Shown one piece after another: positions 10,018-21,486 of a stretch of DNA of 59,053 nt. Both the position numbers and the translations under genes were made by a program. Source of the DNA: Perkinsus marinus ATCC 50983 (lineage: Eukaryota; Perkinsozoa; Perkinsida; Perkinsidae); assembly GCF_000006405.1 (NCBI RefSeq), contig NW_003213081.1:32498-91550 (forward strand). The letters are read 5' to 3'. The notes under the pieces are model-generated. The model was not told the origin of the DNA. It did no database searches and saw only the letters and a program-made list of their open reading frames with translations. Numbering within the stretch: the stretch's first letter is position 1; each line of letters opens with the position of its first letter.

Positions 10018-11500
10018 TATAACGACTGGATCGTGCTTGATGAACGATAGAAAGCTTCGTCGCTGCGCAACACGAAAAATGGAGGTCCGGGGAATTGAAC
10101 TCGAGAGCTTCGCTGCAGCGCAAGAAGCTGATCGCCCGCCCAAAACTCGCCCGTCGACATCCGCGTCGTACGGCACATTATTCGAACGGTAAAGCTTGTA
10201 TAATCTAGAGAGCAACTAGCTTCACAGATTTCGGAAGAAGTTCTCCCGAAAAACTATTAGAAAATGTAACATTCTGTAAGATAAATGTAATATCCATTCA
10301 CTCTTTGCGGCTCTCCGAACCACCACTTGAGGAAGAAAAATGTATCAAGACTAACGACAGACAGATGAATCTCAGAACATCTCATCGAAGTTGACCAACC
10401 ATCCGTTCATCATCTTGTAGTCTTGACACAACTCAATTTCGGATGAATCCCTCGTCACTTGAACTCAAAGTAAATATAATTATTAAATATCCTCTCCACT
10501 AGTAATTATAGTAATGTAATAAAGTAGTTATTTCTTAAATATTTAATTATAATTGGATACCAATGAATACATACCATCATAATCCCTCATGATGATATTA
10601 TCGAGAGGGTATATTGATGAGATATAAATAGTTAGGTTATCAATGTACTATAATAAACATCTATATAGTATATGGATGCACCTATTGATATTATAAACAT
10701 ACGATTAACCCTTGAGTAATAATATCGGCTATTAATCTCGAGAAGCATGCTGCGTATGCTTCTCCAGGAACAAGTAGCCGAATCGTATCTCTCCTCGAAT
10801 ACAGGCTGAGAAGGAGTCCTGTTGGAGTTCGGTTCCAAGCCTATCGAGGGTCCGAAGTAGGCGATATCATCAGCAATGGTTTACTCCCTTGGACAGATGC
10901 AATTCGTCGACTGCTCGTTAGATAAGACGCGAGATCTGCACTCCTCGGTTAACTTCCCTCGAAGTTATTGAGGGAAGTTGATCGAGCTGAACACGGCGAG
11001 AGATAGCGCCGAAGAATTGAGGCTGCCTATGCAGAGATGTTAATGCATATGTGAGTTGTAGAAGCGACAAACACATCATGAAGTTCATATTTTGAACTAT
11101 ATGTGAGTTGTGGTAGGCAGTGGTAGCAAGAAACACAACGCTATACCATGAAGGAATAGTAGGAGTCAACATAATAAGATGCTCATTTTCGAAGCACTCA
11201 GCGAACAGTACGCGCCCGTTGAGGTAGGAAGTTGCCAAACACACTTGCCAATAGTACAAAGGTATCGCGCTCGGAGCTTACTCAAGGATCTAAAGCTCAG
11301 ATCCTTGAATATGCTCCCGTGAAGATTCTAAACTCATTAGAATCTACTTGTGTAAAGATCATAAACCCGCCCTCCTCCGAAGGTTTGGAAGGGTAAAGAG
11401 GCGAGGCGAGAAGTGGTGATGGCGGTGCGTTGTTCACGCAATTGCAAGAAAGAGGTAAACGTCTAATAAACATTTCCACGTAGCCCTCGTCGTCGGCGTC
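10018..11500. other. Intergenic, AT-rich; no gene seen
   Basis: Stretches near 10470-10720 are very AT-rich with TAATTATA-like runs. Short frames at 10918-11259 and 11297-11739 show no recognisable content. Near 10081-10160 the minus strand carries a weak tRNA-like stretch (a B-box-like GAGTTCAATTCC and a CAGC/GCTG stem around TTCTTGC), too degenerate to call. Confidence 0.4.
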
Positions 11501-11506
11501 GTGGTT

Positions 11507-12490
11507 ATGTTGGCAGTAGGGAGAAAGAGTATATCTACTCTGCATAGTAGGGTGGTAGTGGCCACTCCCACTGTCACTCGTCGAGCAATGGTCTCCTCCT
11601 CAAGACCCACCTTTGCAGCAGAACAGGGGACTGAGTCGACCCCACCAAAAGAGCAGAAGGTGACCCTTGAAAAGCCTCCTAAACGTCCTTGGACGGCAAC
11701 AAGCCTTTTCCTGTATGGATCGGGCATTGCCGCTGCCACTTGGGTGGGGTACTGCGCCGTCCTATCCGGTGGGAATCCTCACAAAACAGAGATTATGATA
11801 GAGAACAGCATCAAGCGGTTGCCACTGTATAGGCCTCCCGAAAGGCCAGAGGCAGAGAGGCTCAGTAAAGTGAACCAACACGGCCTTGATGATGCTACTA
11901 TGGAGGACCTTGCTACGTGGTTTATGGTAGAGGACAAGAGGACGGCTGACGGGGTCAGTCGATCGATGGTGTTGGACCTTGTGGGGGAATCTCTGGGGCT
12001 TTTAGAGCCCGAGGAAGCTGAGATGGAGAAGGAGGTCGAATTGAGGTATCCACGATTTGGGGAGGAGAAGGGGAAGCAGTTGAGTGAAGTGACTAAGGCA
12101 TTCGTCCACAAGGGGCGTGGTCGGCTCGATGAGGAGAGGAGGCAAGCTGGATGCTCCCTCAGTGAAGCCGCCGAATTGCTTTCTAGTGTGGTTGGTATTC
12201 ACGGTGACGGTGTGGCTGAGAAGGTCCGACAGAGGTTGAGTAAAATAGTAGAGACTAATTACAAAGACAGCGCCTTGCCGACGGTTTCCGTGTTTGGAAA
12301 CCCGATGAACATCCCTGCACCTCCGCAGCCACTACCTGAGGTTGACGAGGAAGAGGCCGACAGGGCTGTATTGAAACTAGAGTTGGAGCAATACAAGGCG
12401 GAGCTTGCTGGTGGTGATGTGGATAAGGAGAGGAGGAAGTGGCTACAGAATGAGATAAAGACTGTTGAAGGGTTATTGCAGGAGAAGTGA
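11507..12490 (+). CDS. Intronless mitochondrial membrane-type protein
   Basis: A 327-residue frame from ATG 11507; the GTG two codons earlier is not a likely start. The N-terminus MLAVGRKSISTLHSR is basic and Ser/Thr-rich, a plausible mitochondrial presequence. One membrane span follows at about residues 64-84 (SLFLYGSGIAAATWVGYCAV), after a PPKRPW stretch, and the rest is charged and helical, ending with a coiled coil (VLKLELEQYKAELAG .. ERRKWLQNEIKTVEGLL). An intronless gene stands out here, since nearly every other gene is interrupted many times. Family not recognised; an inner-membrane assembly or import factor would fit the topology. Confidence 0.7.
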   Translation: MLAVGRKSISTLHSRVVVATPTVTRRAMVSSSRPTFAAEQGTESTPPKEQKVTLEKPPKRPWTATSLFLYGSGIAAATWVGYCAVLSGGNPHKTEIMIENSIKRLPLYRPPERPEAERLSKVNQHGLDDATMEDLATWFMVEDKRTADGVSRSMVLDLVGESLGLLEPEEAEMEKEVELRYPRFGEEKGKQLSEVTKAFVHKGRGRLDEERRQAGCSLSEAAELLSSVVGIHGDGVAEKVRQRLSKIVETNYKDSALPTVSVFGNPMNIPAPPQPLPEVDEEEADRAVLKLELEQYKAELAGGDVDKERRKWLQNEIKTVEGLLQEK

Positions 12491-12677
12491 ATGGCACTTT
12501 TCGGGCCTGAAACGTATCTTACCATGACCAACCTCGGAGTATCTTAGTCGGACTGTATCCACTTGTGTGAATGTAACAGTTGAAGATTCTCTTATCGAAT
12601 ATAGTTTCGATAGCAGTTAGTGTCGGGTTGAGTCCCGCGAAAAAATATCTTAGGTCGATCAAGGAAAGATACAGATC

Positions 12678-14252
12678 ATGTCCAGTTCTGCACCATCAGT
12701 CGAGGAGATCGGCCATCGCTTGGGTGATGCCTACCGTGGTTTCGTCAGCAGGTTTTCCAAAGTCCCCACTGAATCCAAATTCGCAGTGAAGGGGACTCTA
12801 ACCCCTGGTAAGCGTCGAGTTTCAGTTGAGACCCCCGAGTGTGTTCCCAGAGGAGTTCGTAGCAGCTGGTGATGCTCTGGTGACGAAGTTCCCGACTTGG
12901 CAGTGGGCTCCAGCAGGGAAGGTAGCCTACGAACAAGTAGGGAAGATATGGAATAGGCTCTATCGGGAGACGACTTGTTTGGCATGCTCAGTCCCATCTA
13001 CCTAAGGAAAAGCAATACTTGATCACGAAAGGAGTACCGTGTTTTGCGAGGGTGAAGGATCTCGAGAACAGCGTTAAGGATGTCGCTGTGTAGTGTTAGC
13101 GCCATTTCTGATGGAAAAAGTATAAAATAGCTTATGTTAGGACGACTACCGAGGATGAGGATGGATGGTTGCAGACAGGAGAATCGCAGTAATACTAGTA
13201 TGTTCATCTTCAGCACGCTTCCCTATCTTAGTCCAGTTTACGCTGTTGGACGGGGCAACGCCTCTAGGGAAGAGGTCACTGACATCACAGATAGCGCTCA
13301 ACAAGCGAAGACTGAGTACACTAGGGTAGATACCATGTTGCTACCATCACTTCACTGTCATAGGTCATCAAAGGCCCCGACGATGGTCGTGGTAGAGGAC
13401 TATGATGATGAGGAGGTGCGGTACTCGTTTTTTATAGTAGCTATCCCTTTCCTAAGGCCCATGCCGCGATCTCTGCACTAGACAGTTTGATAGCCCCTCA
13501 AGGTGCCACACCAGTTGTGGTGCCTCCCCCTGATGAGGACCTCAGGAGGAGCTATGATTTGAGCATTACTTGGGATAAGGTAAGAAGGCCTTTCTTCCTC
13601 ATCTGATGGTCGTGTAGTATTACCAAACTCCTCGGCTGTGGCTGTCTGCTTTTGATCGATTCGGCCAACCATTGGCACCAGAGAAGATCTTTGAGGACGT
13701 TTTGACGGAGTATAGGAGTAAAACTGTGACAGTGGACCCCCACCCCTGCACTGGTGATACTAGGAAAAATATGTTTGCTTCCCTCAGCTAAGCTCAGGCG
13801 TGTCCTCAACACATTATGAAAATTTGCACAGGACTTGAGGTCAAAGTATGCGAAATAATAGAACAGGAAATTTCCCAAAATTTCATCAGAACTTTCATAT
13901 GGCCACCAACACACGTAGTTGATCATGTGCATATCCCCCCTTCCCCACCAAGGGTAGTAGTAGCATACACCCTTATAGGCATACCATGTGCGTCCATACA
14001 CCCTTGTCGGCACGCAGAGATGATGCTTAGAGTGATTCGGAACTGGCAAGAGGCCGGGGAAAAGGTAATAAACCTCTTGTGGGCTTAGTGAAACCACCAC
14101 ATTCTAGGTTCAGTCAGAGCTGGCTCTATTAGTCTTTCTAAAGTTCATCTCTGGAGTGGTAGAAGATTAGCTCGAGGAGTGGTATCACTACTTGGCAATT
14201 TTCTCAGGTTCCCACTATTAATTATGACTTTACAGCTGACGTCACGATGTAG
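12678..14252 (+). CDS. ATG3: Autophagy E2-like enzyme ATG3, 11 exons
   Basis: The ATG3 family (E2-like enzyme that passes ATG8 to phosphatidylethanolamine) is recognisable end to end. Exons 12678-12807, 12851-12921, 12992-13089, 13141-13188, 13232-13325, 13374-13415, 13457-13579, 13618-13753, 13979-14064, 14108-14158 and 14208-14252 give 307 residues, the usual length. Landmarks: TPEEFVAAGDALVTKFPTW, LPKEKQYLITKGVPC, ITWDKYYQTPRLWLSAFD, the active-site motif IHPCRHAE (catalytic Cys), LALLVFLKFISGVVPTI and the terminal YDFTADVTM. Ten introns; nine are 38-70 bp. The exception is the 225-bp intron just before the active-site exon, which contains a dispersed element in reverse orientation. ATG8 itself is not in the window. 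Confidence 0.95.
13765..13945 (-). repeat. Dispersed ~150-bp element, copy 3, in ATG3 intron
   Basis: Reverse-orientation copy inside ATG3 intron 8 (13754-13978). It begins AATATGTTTGCTTCCCTCAG and ends TAGTTGATCATGTGCATATC, with internal loss or divergence relative to the other copies. The intron is about five times longer than its neighbours because of it. Confidence 0.7.
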
Positions 14253-14721
14253 GATTTGTGTTCGCATGATGATACTCGCTGTTTTACATTGGGCATTTTT
14301 ATCGATAATCAGAGGATTAGAAACTCACCGTTTCCATTGCTCTGCTACTGCTGATTCTCACGAGTTTAGTTGGACAAGTCGATATACCCAACCTCGTGTT
14401 TAATTATTATTCCGCGTTGTAACAAATTCCCTTCTTGAATTCTTTGCTACTCACAAACCTAGATGATGGAGAATTAATCGTATTCTTCCCTTCATAGAGT
14501 AAAGTCGGTTACTGAATAGTAATTGGCCAAGCGGTTGAATATCCCATGATTTCACACATACTCGAAATTCAATATTTCCAATTGATTCCTTCCAACTGTG
14601 AACCCTCCGAATGGAATCATCGATGATTATAATGATAACCCAACACGACAAGGCATTGTTGTACATGTTGTGGTAAATGGATGCACATCATACAAGCATG
14701 GAAGCACTATGAGCATCTTTC
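14253..14721. other. Gap between convergent genes, no gene seen
   Basis: Lies between the end of ATG3 and the end of the minus-strand secreted protein. Only short AT-rich frames; no repeat family seen. Confidence 0.4.
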
Positions 14722-15562
14722 TCAAGTAGAAGCTGTAGAGGTAGGCGGCGCCACCGTAGTAGTAGTGATAGCCGGCGCAATCACAGACTCCTCCGTGCGA
14801 CATGTCATAACGAGATTCGCGTTGTTGTTCATATGGGAAATGTAACGACCGAACCCACCAATGGCAGTAGAGAAGGCGGTGATTGCAGCACAGTCTAGCT
14901 TAACACCTCCTACCCTTGCTGGAAGGTCTACCATGTCTATCTGGTCCTTGGCACCCTGGGTGAACTCGGTCAACTGGGAGAGGTCGGGGTCAGCAGTTTT
15001 AGCAGTGGGGGCGTCACCATTAGTGTCACCATTGAACTCGAGGGTGATGGTAGAATGACCCGGCAGGAAGTCAACCTCACAGTTTTTACTCCCGGAAGGG
15101 CCGCTCTCTGTGGAGCCCGTATAGGTGCAGAGGACCTTCAAGCCGTTGAGGAGGGAGTCACGGCCGCTGTGGAGGTACTCCGATAGGGCAGGGCAAGTAG
15201 GGGCACGCCGTTGAAGGTTGTCGAAGAATCTCGGACCGAAGGTGGCCATCTGCCCACCACAACGCCCACTGACCAGCGTGTGGACATCCCCGGTATGAGT
15301 AAAGACCAAATAGGAGTCGGGGTCGCCGAGGAAGACCTTGCAGGAGTTGCCCGCCTCCTCTGGGGGTAGTATCTGCCGAGCAACTTCACCGATGTGCAGT
15401 ATATGACAGGGTTACCTCAGCCGAGCTGGTCTTGTAGGGGAAATCATCGTGCTTATTGCAGCCACCAAGAGACCTGATAAGAATACTGATAGTCTACCTA
15501 GGATCAGAACAGACTCACATTGCGACGGCCGAGGCTATCCCGACGCTCGCCGCTTTCAACAT
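14722..15562 (-). CDS. Secreted protein with Thr-rich tail, 3 exons
   Basis: Exons 15562-15519, 15473-15416 and 15372-14722 join in frame to 250 residues through introns of 45 and 43 bp. The N-terminus MLKAASVGIASAVAMS is a signal peptide, followed by LGGCNKHDDFPYKTSSAE and a domain with cysteines at NSCKVFLGD, GRCGGQM, PTCPALSEY, LCTYTG, NCEVDF and MTCRTEE. The end (TTTTVAPPTSTAST) is Thr/Ser/Pro-rich and resembles the mucin-like stalk elsewhere in the window. No family recognised. Probably exported or on the cell surface. Confidence 0.75.
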
Positions 15563-15844
15563 TAGAGTGTGCGGTGAAGTGGCAATGTAATAGAACTGAT
15601 GAGAATATTGCACAGGGGAAATTCTGAGGAGACTCCCCGGTCGTTGGAAATTGGTAGAGCTCGAAAATGATTGTTAACGATTTTACGTGCAAGTGCATGA
15701 AAGTGTGCAAAACGCCGATAATGGCGGCGGCGGGCGAAATCGCGTGATGCAGGTTTCATCCCGGATTGGGCATGAAGTATCTCGAAGTTGTTTTTACGAT
15801 AAATCGAAGTCGCTAAGTCGGTGATTGGTGGAATCTGGTGCTCG

Positions 15845-16092
15845 AGTGATTTAGGGGCGGGGATGAGTAATTTAGGGGCGGGGATGAGTAATTTAGGGAC
15901 GGGGATGAGTAATTTAGGGACGGGGATGAGTAATTTAGGGGCGGGGATGAGTAATTTAGGGGCGGGGATGAGTGATTTAGGGGCGGGGATGAGTAATTTA
16001 GGGGCGGGGATGAGTAATTTAGGGGCGGGGATGAGTAATTTAGGGGCGGGGATGAGTAATTTAGGGGCGGGGATGAGTAATTTAGGGGCGGG
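15845..16092 (+). repeat. 21-bp minisatellite, ~12 copies
   Basis: Near-perfect tandem copies of a 21-bp unit (GATGAGTAATTTAGGGGCGG plus G); a few copies carry GGGAC for GGGGC. Both strands stay open through it (heptads NLGAGMS on +, LNYSSPP on -), simply because 21 is a multiple of 3. Neither frame has a signal, domain or start context that would make it a gene. Confidence 0.85.
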
Positions 16093-16860
16093 AATTTTCC
16101 GTCTTGATGAGGTGCCCTTGGCTCATTGCTGCCTAGTAGGATCATTGAAGCTCCATCACTTGTTCGTTGCCAGATCGATTCTCTTGCTCACTATTGAATC
16201 AACCGTTACTCTCTCACCCTTTACCCAATTCGGCTACAACTCTAACTGTACAGGTATTGCATTCGAGAGGGATCATCTCGAAGGTAGTCGGATGCAGCCA
16301 ATCCTACCACGGCAGCAGGCCCTTCGACAATCCGGAGGGTATTTCATGGTGGCGTAGTGATGCTTCTGACGTGTTACGTTAACACTTGCTCATTAGATCA
16401 TCTATCTTGTATTAGTGAAGCTTCTAGAGATAGGGCGCACCCAAATAACTCCAATAGTTATGTATATAAACAATTCCTGTGTATTATTGACTTCTGTACT
16501 CACTTTGGACTGCAGCAGCAGACCCCATAACCGATTGATTCTCGTATAGCCCTTGACTGGAATCCTGAGAGTAGTAGGCCGCCGCCGTGGGGAAATTTGG
16601 GTATTGTGAGCGGGGAAAGGTCTGGCTGTGGTGCTAGTGAGCCACCCTGCGGCCCCTCTGTGTAGTGCTTTTGATGACTAGCGAGCCAACCGGAGAGGGA
16701 AGGTCTGTAGGCTGCTTCTGCTCCTTGAGGGCCAATGCACCTGCATACCGCTCCAAAGAATCAACGTCCTAATGTTAAGTAAACACGCCTTTATTAGTTT
16801 CCGAAATCCTTGAACAGAGTTGAAGTCCCCTTAAACAGCTTCGCTCCGCAGGGTCCAAAA
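16093..16860. other. Uncertain stretch with possible small exons
   Basis: On + around 16280-16382 the frame GCSQSYHGSRPFDNPEG followed by WWRSDASDVLR looks coding-like but has no clear partners. On the minus strand around 16500-16780 Pro/Gln-rich frames (LALKEQKQPTDLPSP; GGSLAPQPDLSPLTIPKF) could be exons. I could not build a gene from either. Confidence 0.25.
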
Positions 16861-16867
16861 GTCTCAT

Positions 16868-18966
16868 ATGCCTGGTCAGTACAGCCAATTCATCCCAGGC
16901 TTCGAGCTTCGCTCCGCTAACGACCATAGTAGAGTTTACCACTTTCATAACCTACTCGGTGAGGGAGCCTTCGGCCAGGTAGGATGTATGCCCTCAACGT
17001 ACTGGTGGTCACTGATAGCTGACAACAGGTGTGGAAATGTACTGATCTTTCCTCCGAGACGGAGGTGGCTTTGAAAGTAGTAGACTGCAATGCTGTTGGT
17101 AAGGAGTCACTGAAGGGCATTGAAAAGGAAATTGAACTCACCGGTGAGAGCGGCTGTCGTGGTGGTCGCCATGCGATGGGTTTGCGTTCAGCACGGGCCC
17201 GTAGTGCTATGGGCAAGCTGTGCCCGAAGTTCTACGAGGCCTTTCGAGTGGATCTCCCGGACCCATTGGTCCCTAGTGGGAAGGCCCTTGTGAAGTGAGG
17301 AGGGCAGAGGCGGCCAGGGCCCCTTCACTGAGGGTGCTGTATTAGGTACCTAATAATGTCGATGGAGTTCATCGATGGTGTGCCCTTGGATAAGCTCATT
17401 GAGTTCAGCCTCCTCAACGAGACGGTCTGCGCGTGAGCCGGCTCTTTGTGGTAGGATATGTTATAGTTCATCACAGCTACGTCGTATACAACATCCTCCT
17501 TGCCCTCAAGGACCTCCATGAGAAGCATATCATCCATAGAGATATCAAGGCCGCCAACATTATGTTAGGTAGGGGGGAATATGCTCTCTTTGGGTGGACC
17601 TTGGGGGCTCAGGGAAGTCCGGTCGAGTGGTCCTTTGCGACTTTGGCGTATCTCGCCTTTTGGAGAAGGAGGCCCAAGCTCTCACTTTTACGGGTAGGGG
17701 ACAATACAGCTAGCGTCGTACATTTTAAAATGATTAATCTCGTTAAAATATCGGCGAAAATTTTGAAAAGACATGTTTTTCTCGGAAAAATGTGGGAAAA
17801 CTACGGGAAAAAATCAGTAAAATCTTTAGTTGTCGTAGTTTTATGGAGCAAAATCGATGGCCATATTAAGTGTTGATGGTCGCTGTCTTGAGCATGCTGC
17901 TAAGGTACCCCATTTTGGATGGCCCCAGAGGTCATCATATCATACTCCCTATCACAGAAGTCCGGTGGTAGTGGGCAGGTGAGCGACGATGGTGACACTG
18001 AGACTCCGTGTCACCGTCCTTGATTAGGTCCCTAGCAGTATGCGGGCCGGGTACGACTGTCGAGCCGACATCTGGTCCCTAGGGGTTACGGCTGTTGAGG
18101 CCTGTCTTGGCCACCCGCCCCATGCTGACAAGTTCGCACGTGAGTGCAGACCTTGAGGGTAAGTAGTTCAACGACATTGTCAGGGATGCCCCATATGGTG
18201 TACCTCACCATCGTTAAAGACCCTCCACCTACTATGGACATGTCCAAGTAAGCACTACCAACACGACACGCTGAGTGCATGGACGCTTTTAGGTTTTCGG
18301 ATAGTTATAGGGACTTCCTCGACCACTGTTTTCAGAAGTGCCCTGATGATCGAATGACCGCGGCACAGTTGTTGAAGTAGTTACTACCATCAGTGAGGGT
18401 TGCCTGTCGTCGTCTGTATGAAATATATAACAGTCTTTACGAAAATGTTAAAGTATGTCATAGGTTCAAAACCATTATGGAGGAAGGATAACCTCATACA
18501 CAATGGATGATATCCTACTTTATAATGATATTACCAAATTATTGGAGCTTCACGACGACCCGTTTTACGTGAAGTGGCGTCGTAAAAATCGGTGAAAAAC
18601 TAGGCGATATCCGCGGTGATATTTGTAGTAGTCGTGAAAAATGTTTTCACTAGTGTTTTTCATATCACTAGGGTGGAACTTCATACTATTATAATGCATC
18701 AAGAACTTACTGAAAATGCAATATAATATATTTAATTGGAAATTTAGGGCCCCTCAGGCACGAGTGGATCACCGAGATGAAGGAGTATGAGAAGGATGTT
18801 GTAAAGGACAGGTTGATCTCTAATGTTAAAACGTAAGTCGGGATGGCCTTTGGAGGGGACGGCTGTGGTAAGGTACCTCATGTGGGAGGCTAAGCATGAG
18901 GAGGACGACGATGAGGAGGAGGAGGAGGATGAGGAAGGGTCGCACGAGATGGCCATGGGTGGTTAA
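16868..18966 (+). CDS. STE20-type Ser/Thr protein kinase, 12 exons
   Basis: Exons 16868-16978, 17029-17143, 17192-17294, 17346-17432, 17477-17568, 17613-17693, 17905-17978, 18028-18139, 18184-18247, 18293-18376, 18758-18832 and 18873-18966 join in frame to 363 residues. All kinase landmarks are present: P-loop LGEGAFGQV, ALKVVD (catalytic Lys), hinge MEFIDGVPLDKL, catalytic loop HRDIKAANIML, DFG in VVLCDFGVSRL, and the STE20 signature GTPFWMAPEV. ADIWSLGVTAVE and DRMTAAQLLK follow. A short acidic tail (EEDDDEEEEEDEE) ends the protein. Two introns are long (17694-17904 and 18377-18757), the others about 40-53 bp. STE20/MST-like kinases act in polarity, stress and Hippo-type signalling; which role applies here is unknown. 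Confidence 0.92.
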
Positions 18967-19124
18967 AGTATAAAGTGAATTAGTGAATTGTTGGTATATG
19001 CTGCCTTTGCGGTTGCTTAATCGATTTTGTGAAGTGTGCATGAATGAATTCAATCGTTTACACAGAGACGGTGGTTGTGTTGGTCATTCGAGAAGTGGGG
19101 GGAAGAGTAGTGGTAAGCTTCGTA

Positions 19125-20884
19125 ATGCCGGTGGTGGACAATATCAACTGGAGGCTCCTCTTAATAGCATACACGGTCACTGTGTTGGCTGGCCTCATAG
19201 TACTGCAGATAGTGTAAGACTGAGGAGCATATACAGCTTATCACCCTTGTCGGCTAGGATCGGCTCTGTTGGTCATACCATAGATCATTTGAGAGGCCAC
19301 GCACTAGAGGGCCTTGTACCTAGAATGCATACGATGATCATCACTACACCACAGAAGGGGTAGGTGCTGGATGGGTGGCCCTGGAAGTCTGTGGTGTTAG
19401 AGTCTCTGAGGATGGCCAAAACACTCTGGAGGGGACGATGGGGGCTTTTGGTAGGAAGCTAGAGGAGATGCTCTTCGCTGCTGTTGGTCACAGATCAGCC
19501 GATAATGACGTATACGAGTATTGAGGAGGCTCAGGAGAGGCCCTTCCATGTCGTGTGAGCACTACGCTTATATACGTAGGTAGTACTTTCTGTTAGGTAC
19601 GCGTGTGATAGGGAACAAGCCGACGCCGTAATGGCCAGCATTGCCAGTCTCGTTAGCAATACAGAGGAGCCTAGGGCCCTACATGTGGGCTCTGACCTTC
19701 GCACTGGTCCTCCACAGATGCCCTTAGATCCACGTCGTCGTGGGCAGCTCCTCTGACCAGCTATACTTCGCCCAAGTGTTAGGCTCGACGGACTCAGTAA
19801 CGCTGAGGGGCGGTAGGGGGAAGCGGCCCTTGCGGGCATCTGTCCTGATGTGGGGCTGTAGGGGCTCGGCTGAGTCTCCAAGTGGTAGAGGCACAGACGA
19901 TGATGGTCTCGAACGTTGAGGAGGAGGTTGTGAAAGTCGGGCAAGTCATGTCTCGCTCGGCAACATGTGCTCATCAGGAGCGGGGGAATATTCGAGCGAT
20001 CGAGAACTTCGCTCGATTCTACCTGGACAGGATCATCACTGTGGAGTCCTTGGATGCTGTTGTGGTCTATTTGGATGCAGATACCATAGTCCTGGGCGAC
20101 ATCGCGGAGTAGGGGGACTCGATTGTCTCGTCTGAGTAGATTTTTAGGTCAAATCTGCCCTAGAGGGCTCGGGAGAAGCTGCGGTGGCCCTAGCGAAACG
20201 CAATAAGCCGACGACTATGGAAGCGTTCATAGAGGCGGATAAGAGATGTATGGTTAGCCTCCTCGTGCTCTGTGGTCCGTTGGGACCCGTATTACAGGTC
20301 TCGACCTCGATGTGAAAGAGCGCATCGGCAGGCTGAAGTCGAAGACTGCTTACAACGCGGGCGTGATGGGCATCCATCTTGGGCGGTGGAGGAGTTTGCA
20401 GGTGAACCGCTTCCTCATATTGAAGTTATCATTTGGGAGTAGATAAGAGATCGTGTCGAGCAATGGATCAGTTGGCACAACAAATGTCGCATTTGGAAGG
20501 GCGGCTCCCAGCCTCCTCTGCTGTTGGCCTTGTACGATCGGACTACAGCCAGGCTGGTGAGGTTTCTGAACTCATCGTAGAGAGCGCTGCCTGGCTTAGG
20601 GAGAAGAGCACAACGTGATGATCGAGCTGCCGTCCGAATGGAACTTTGCTAACCTCGGTTGGAGTAGGCGCAATGGAGACCCCCGGTCCAATTGAATATT
20701 TTTCCTCGACGTTCCAGAGACCGACTTCTCCGCGACGGAGCTGACACGGCAGAAAGTTCTTCATTGGAATGGTCCGAAGAAGCCGTGGTTGCCGAATGGC
20801 CTCTACGTCGAGACTTGGTTACCCTGGCGGAGGAAGTTTGATTCATTGGTAGGTCACTCCCTCTGTCTGTTAAGGTCTGGGTAG
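19125..20884 (+). CDS. GT8-type glycosyltransferase, type II membrane protein
   Basis: ATG 19125 opens MPVVDNINWRLLLIAYTVTV then LAGLIVLQI, an uncleaved signal anchor expected for a Golgi enzyme. Later exons read YACDREQADAVMASIASLV, IHVVVGSSSDQLYFAQV, ENFARFYLDRII, then the metal-binding DXD motif in VVYLDADTIVLGDIAE, KTAYNAGVMGIHLGRW, KGGSQPPLLLALYDR, LPSEWNFANLGW and VLHWNGPKKPWLPNG. These match the GT8 family (Mn-dependent, retaining, nucleotide-sugar donor). About 11 exons with 35-50 bp introns; the first two junctions (after 19213, and near 19268-19323) are the least certain. The C-terminal stop is taken as TAG 20882-20884, 40 bp before a tRNA gene. The sugar and acceptor cannot be told from sequence. 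Confidence 0.85.
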
Positions 20885-20923
20885 GATGCGCACCCCGAGG
20901 ATATATTCAGCTTCACTTCAATT

Positions 20924-20994
20924 GGCTGTGTGGTCTAGTGGTATGATTCGCGCTTCGGGTGCGCGAGGTCCCGGGTTCGATTCTCGGCTCAGCC
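20924..20994 (+). tRNA. tRNA-Pro (CGG)
   Basis: A 71-nt cloverleaf: acceptor GGCTGTG paired with CTCAGCC (one mismatch), D-arm with TGGTCTAGTGGTATGA, anticodon stem CGCGC/GCGCG around loop TTCGGGT (anticodon CGG), and T-arm CCCGG-GTTCGAT-TCTCGG with a B-box. It starts 40 bp after the GT8 stop, on the same strand. Well formed, unlike the tRNA-like sequences elsewhere in the window. Confidence 0.93.
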
Positions 20995-21149
20995 CTTATG
21001 TTCAGATCCTGAGTAGCAACGAATTGCCATCTCAGCCAGTCACAAATCCCGACGGTATCTTCGTCAACCTCTCTGCAGCATGCCAGGTTGGTCTCCTGAA
21101 GCAAAATTCACGCGCGGCCTGTAAGCCTTATGCCCGCGAGATTCAACCA

Positions 21150-21345
21150 TCATCCTGAGCCTGGACGATCCCAGGTGTCGGTGGTCACTCGTTCGGTTGT
21201 TACTCTCCATTGGAGCTGTGGGTGGACAAGGGCTGCAAGGGCAAATTTGCCGTATACCGTGAGTTAATGGGAATTGCAGCTGCTGTTTCGTGCCGCGATA
21301 AATGTTGGGAAGAACCTCTGAACGCCACGATATGAGGAAACGCTG
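21150..21345 (+). CDS. Possible exon(s) with a WVDKGC motif
   Basis: The frame HSFGCYSPLELWVDKGCKGK followed by FAVY ends at a GTGAGT donor, and after a CAG acceptor SCRDKCWEEPLNATI follows. LWVDKGC-x-x-F resembles the motif of DUF3011-type Cys-rich domains. It may be an independent small secreted gene or the 5' part of the next gene. An overlapping minus-strand frame (21064-21492) has no features in its favour. Confidence 0.3.
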
Positions 21346-21486
21346 AACATAAGCTGAGGCTGCAGGTGCGCCTGCGAAGGCTGTGGGAGAACCCCTCCTA
21401 GTGGAGGCTCTGTTCTGCAAGTCACGCGGAGGAGCTCTGAATGTCTGTGATGTCGTCCCCGAGACGCCCGATGGTATGCTCCGCCA

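Noticed and set aside
10081-10160. tRNA-Lys(CTT) on the minus strand
   Set aside because: A CAGC/GCTG stem and B-box-like string exist, but acceptor and T stems fail; too weak to call.
15845-16092. CRISPR-like array
   Set aside because: Direct tandem 21-bp units without spacers, in eukaryotic DNA; a minisatellite.
15821-16357. 178-residue + frame and 110-residue minus frame over the 21-bp repeat
   Set aside because: Both are open only because the unit is a multiple of 3; no domain, signal or splice partner.
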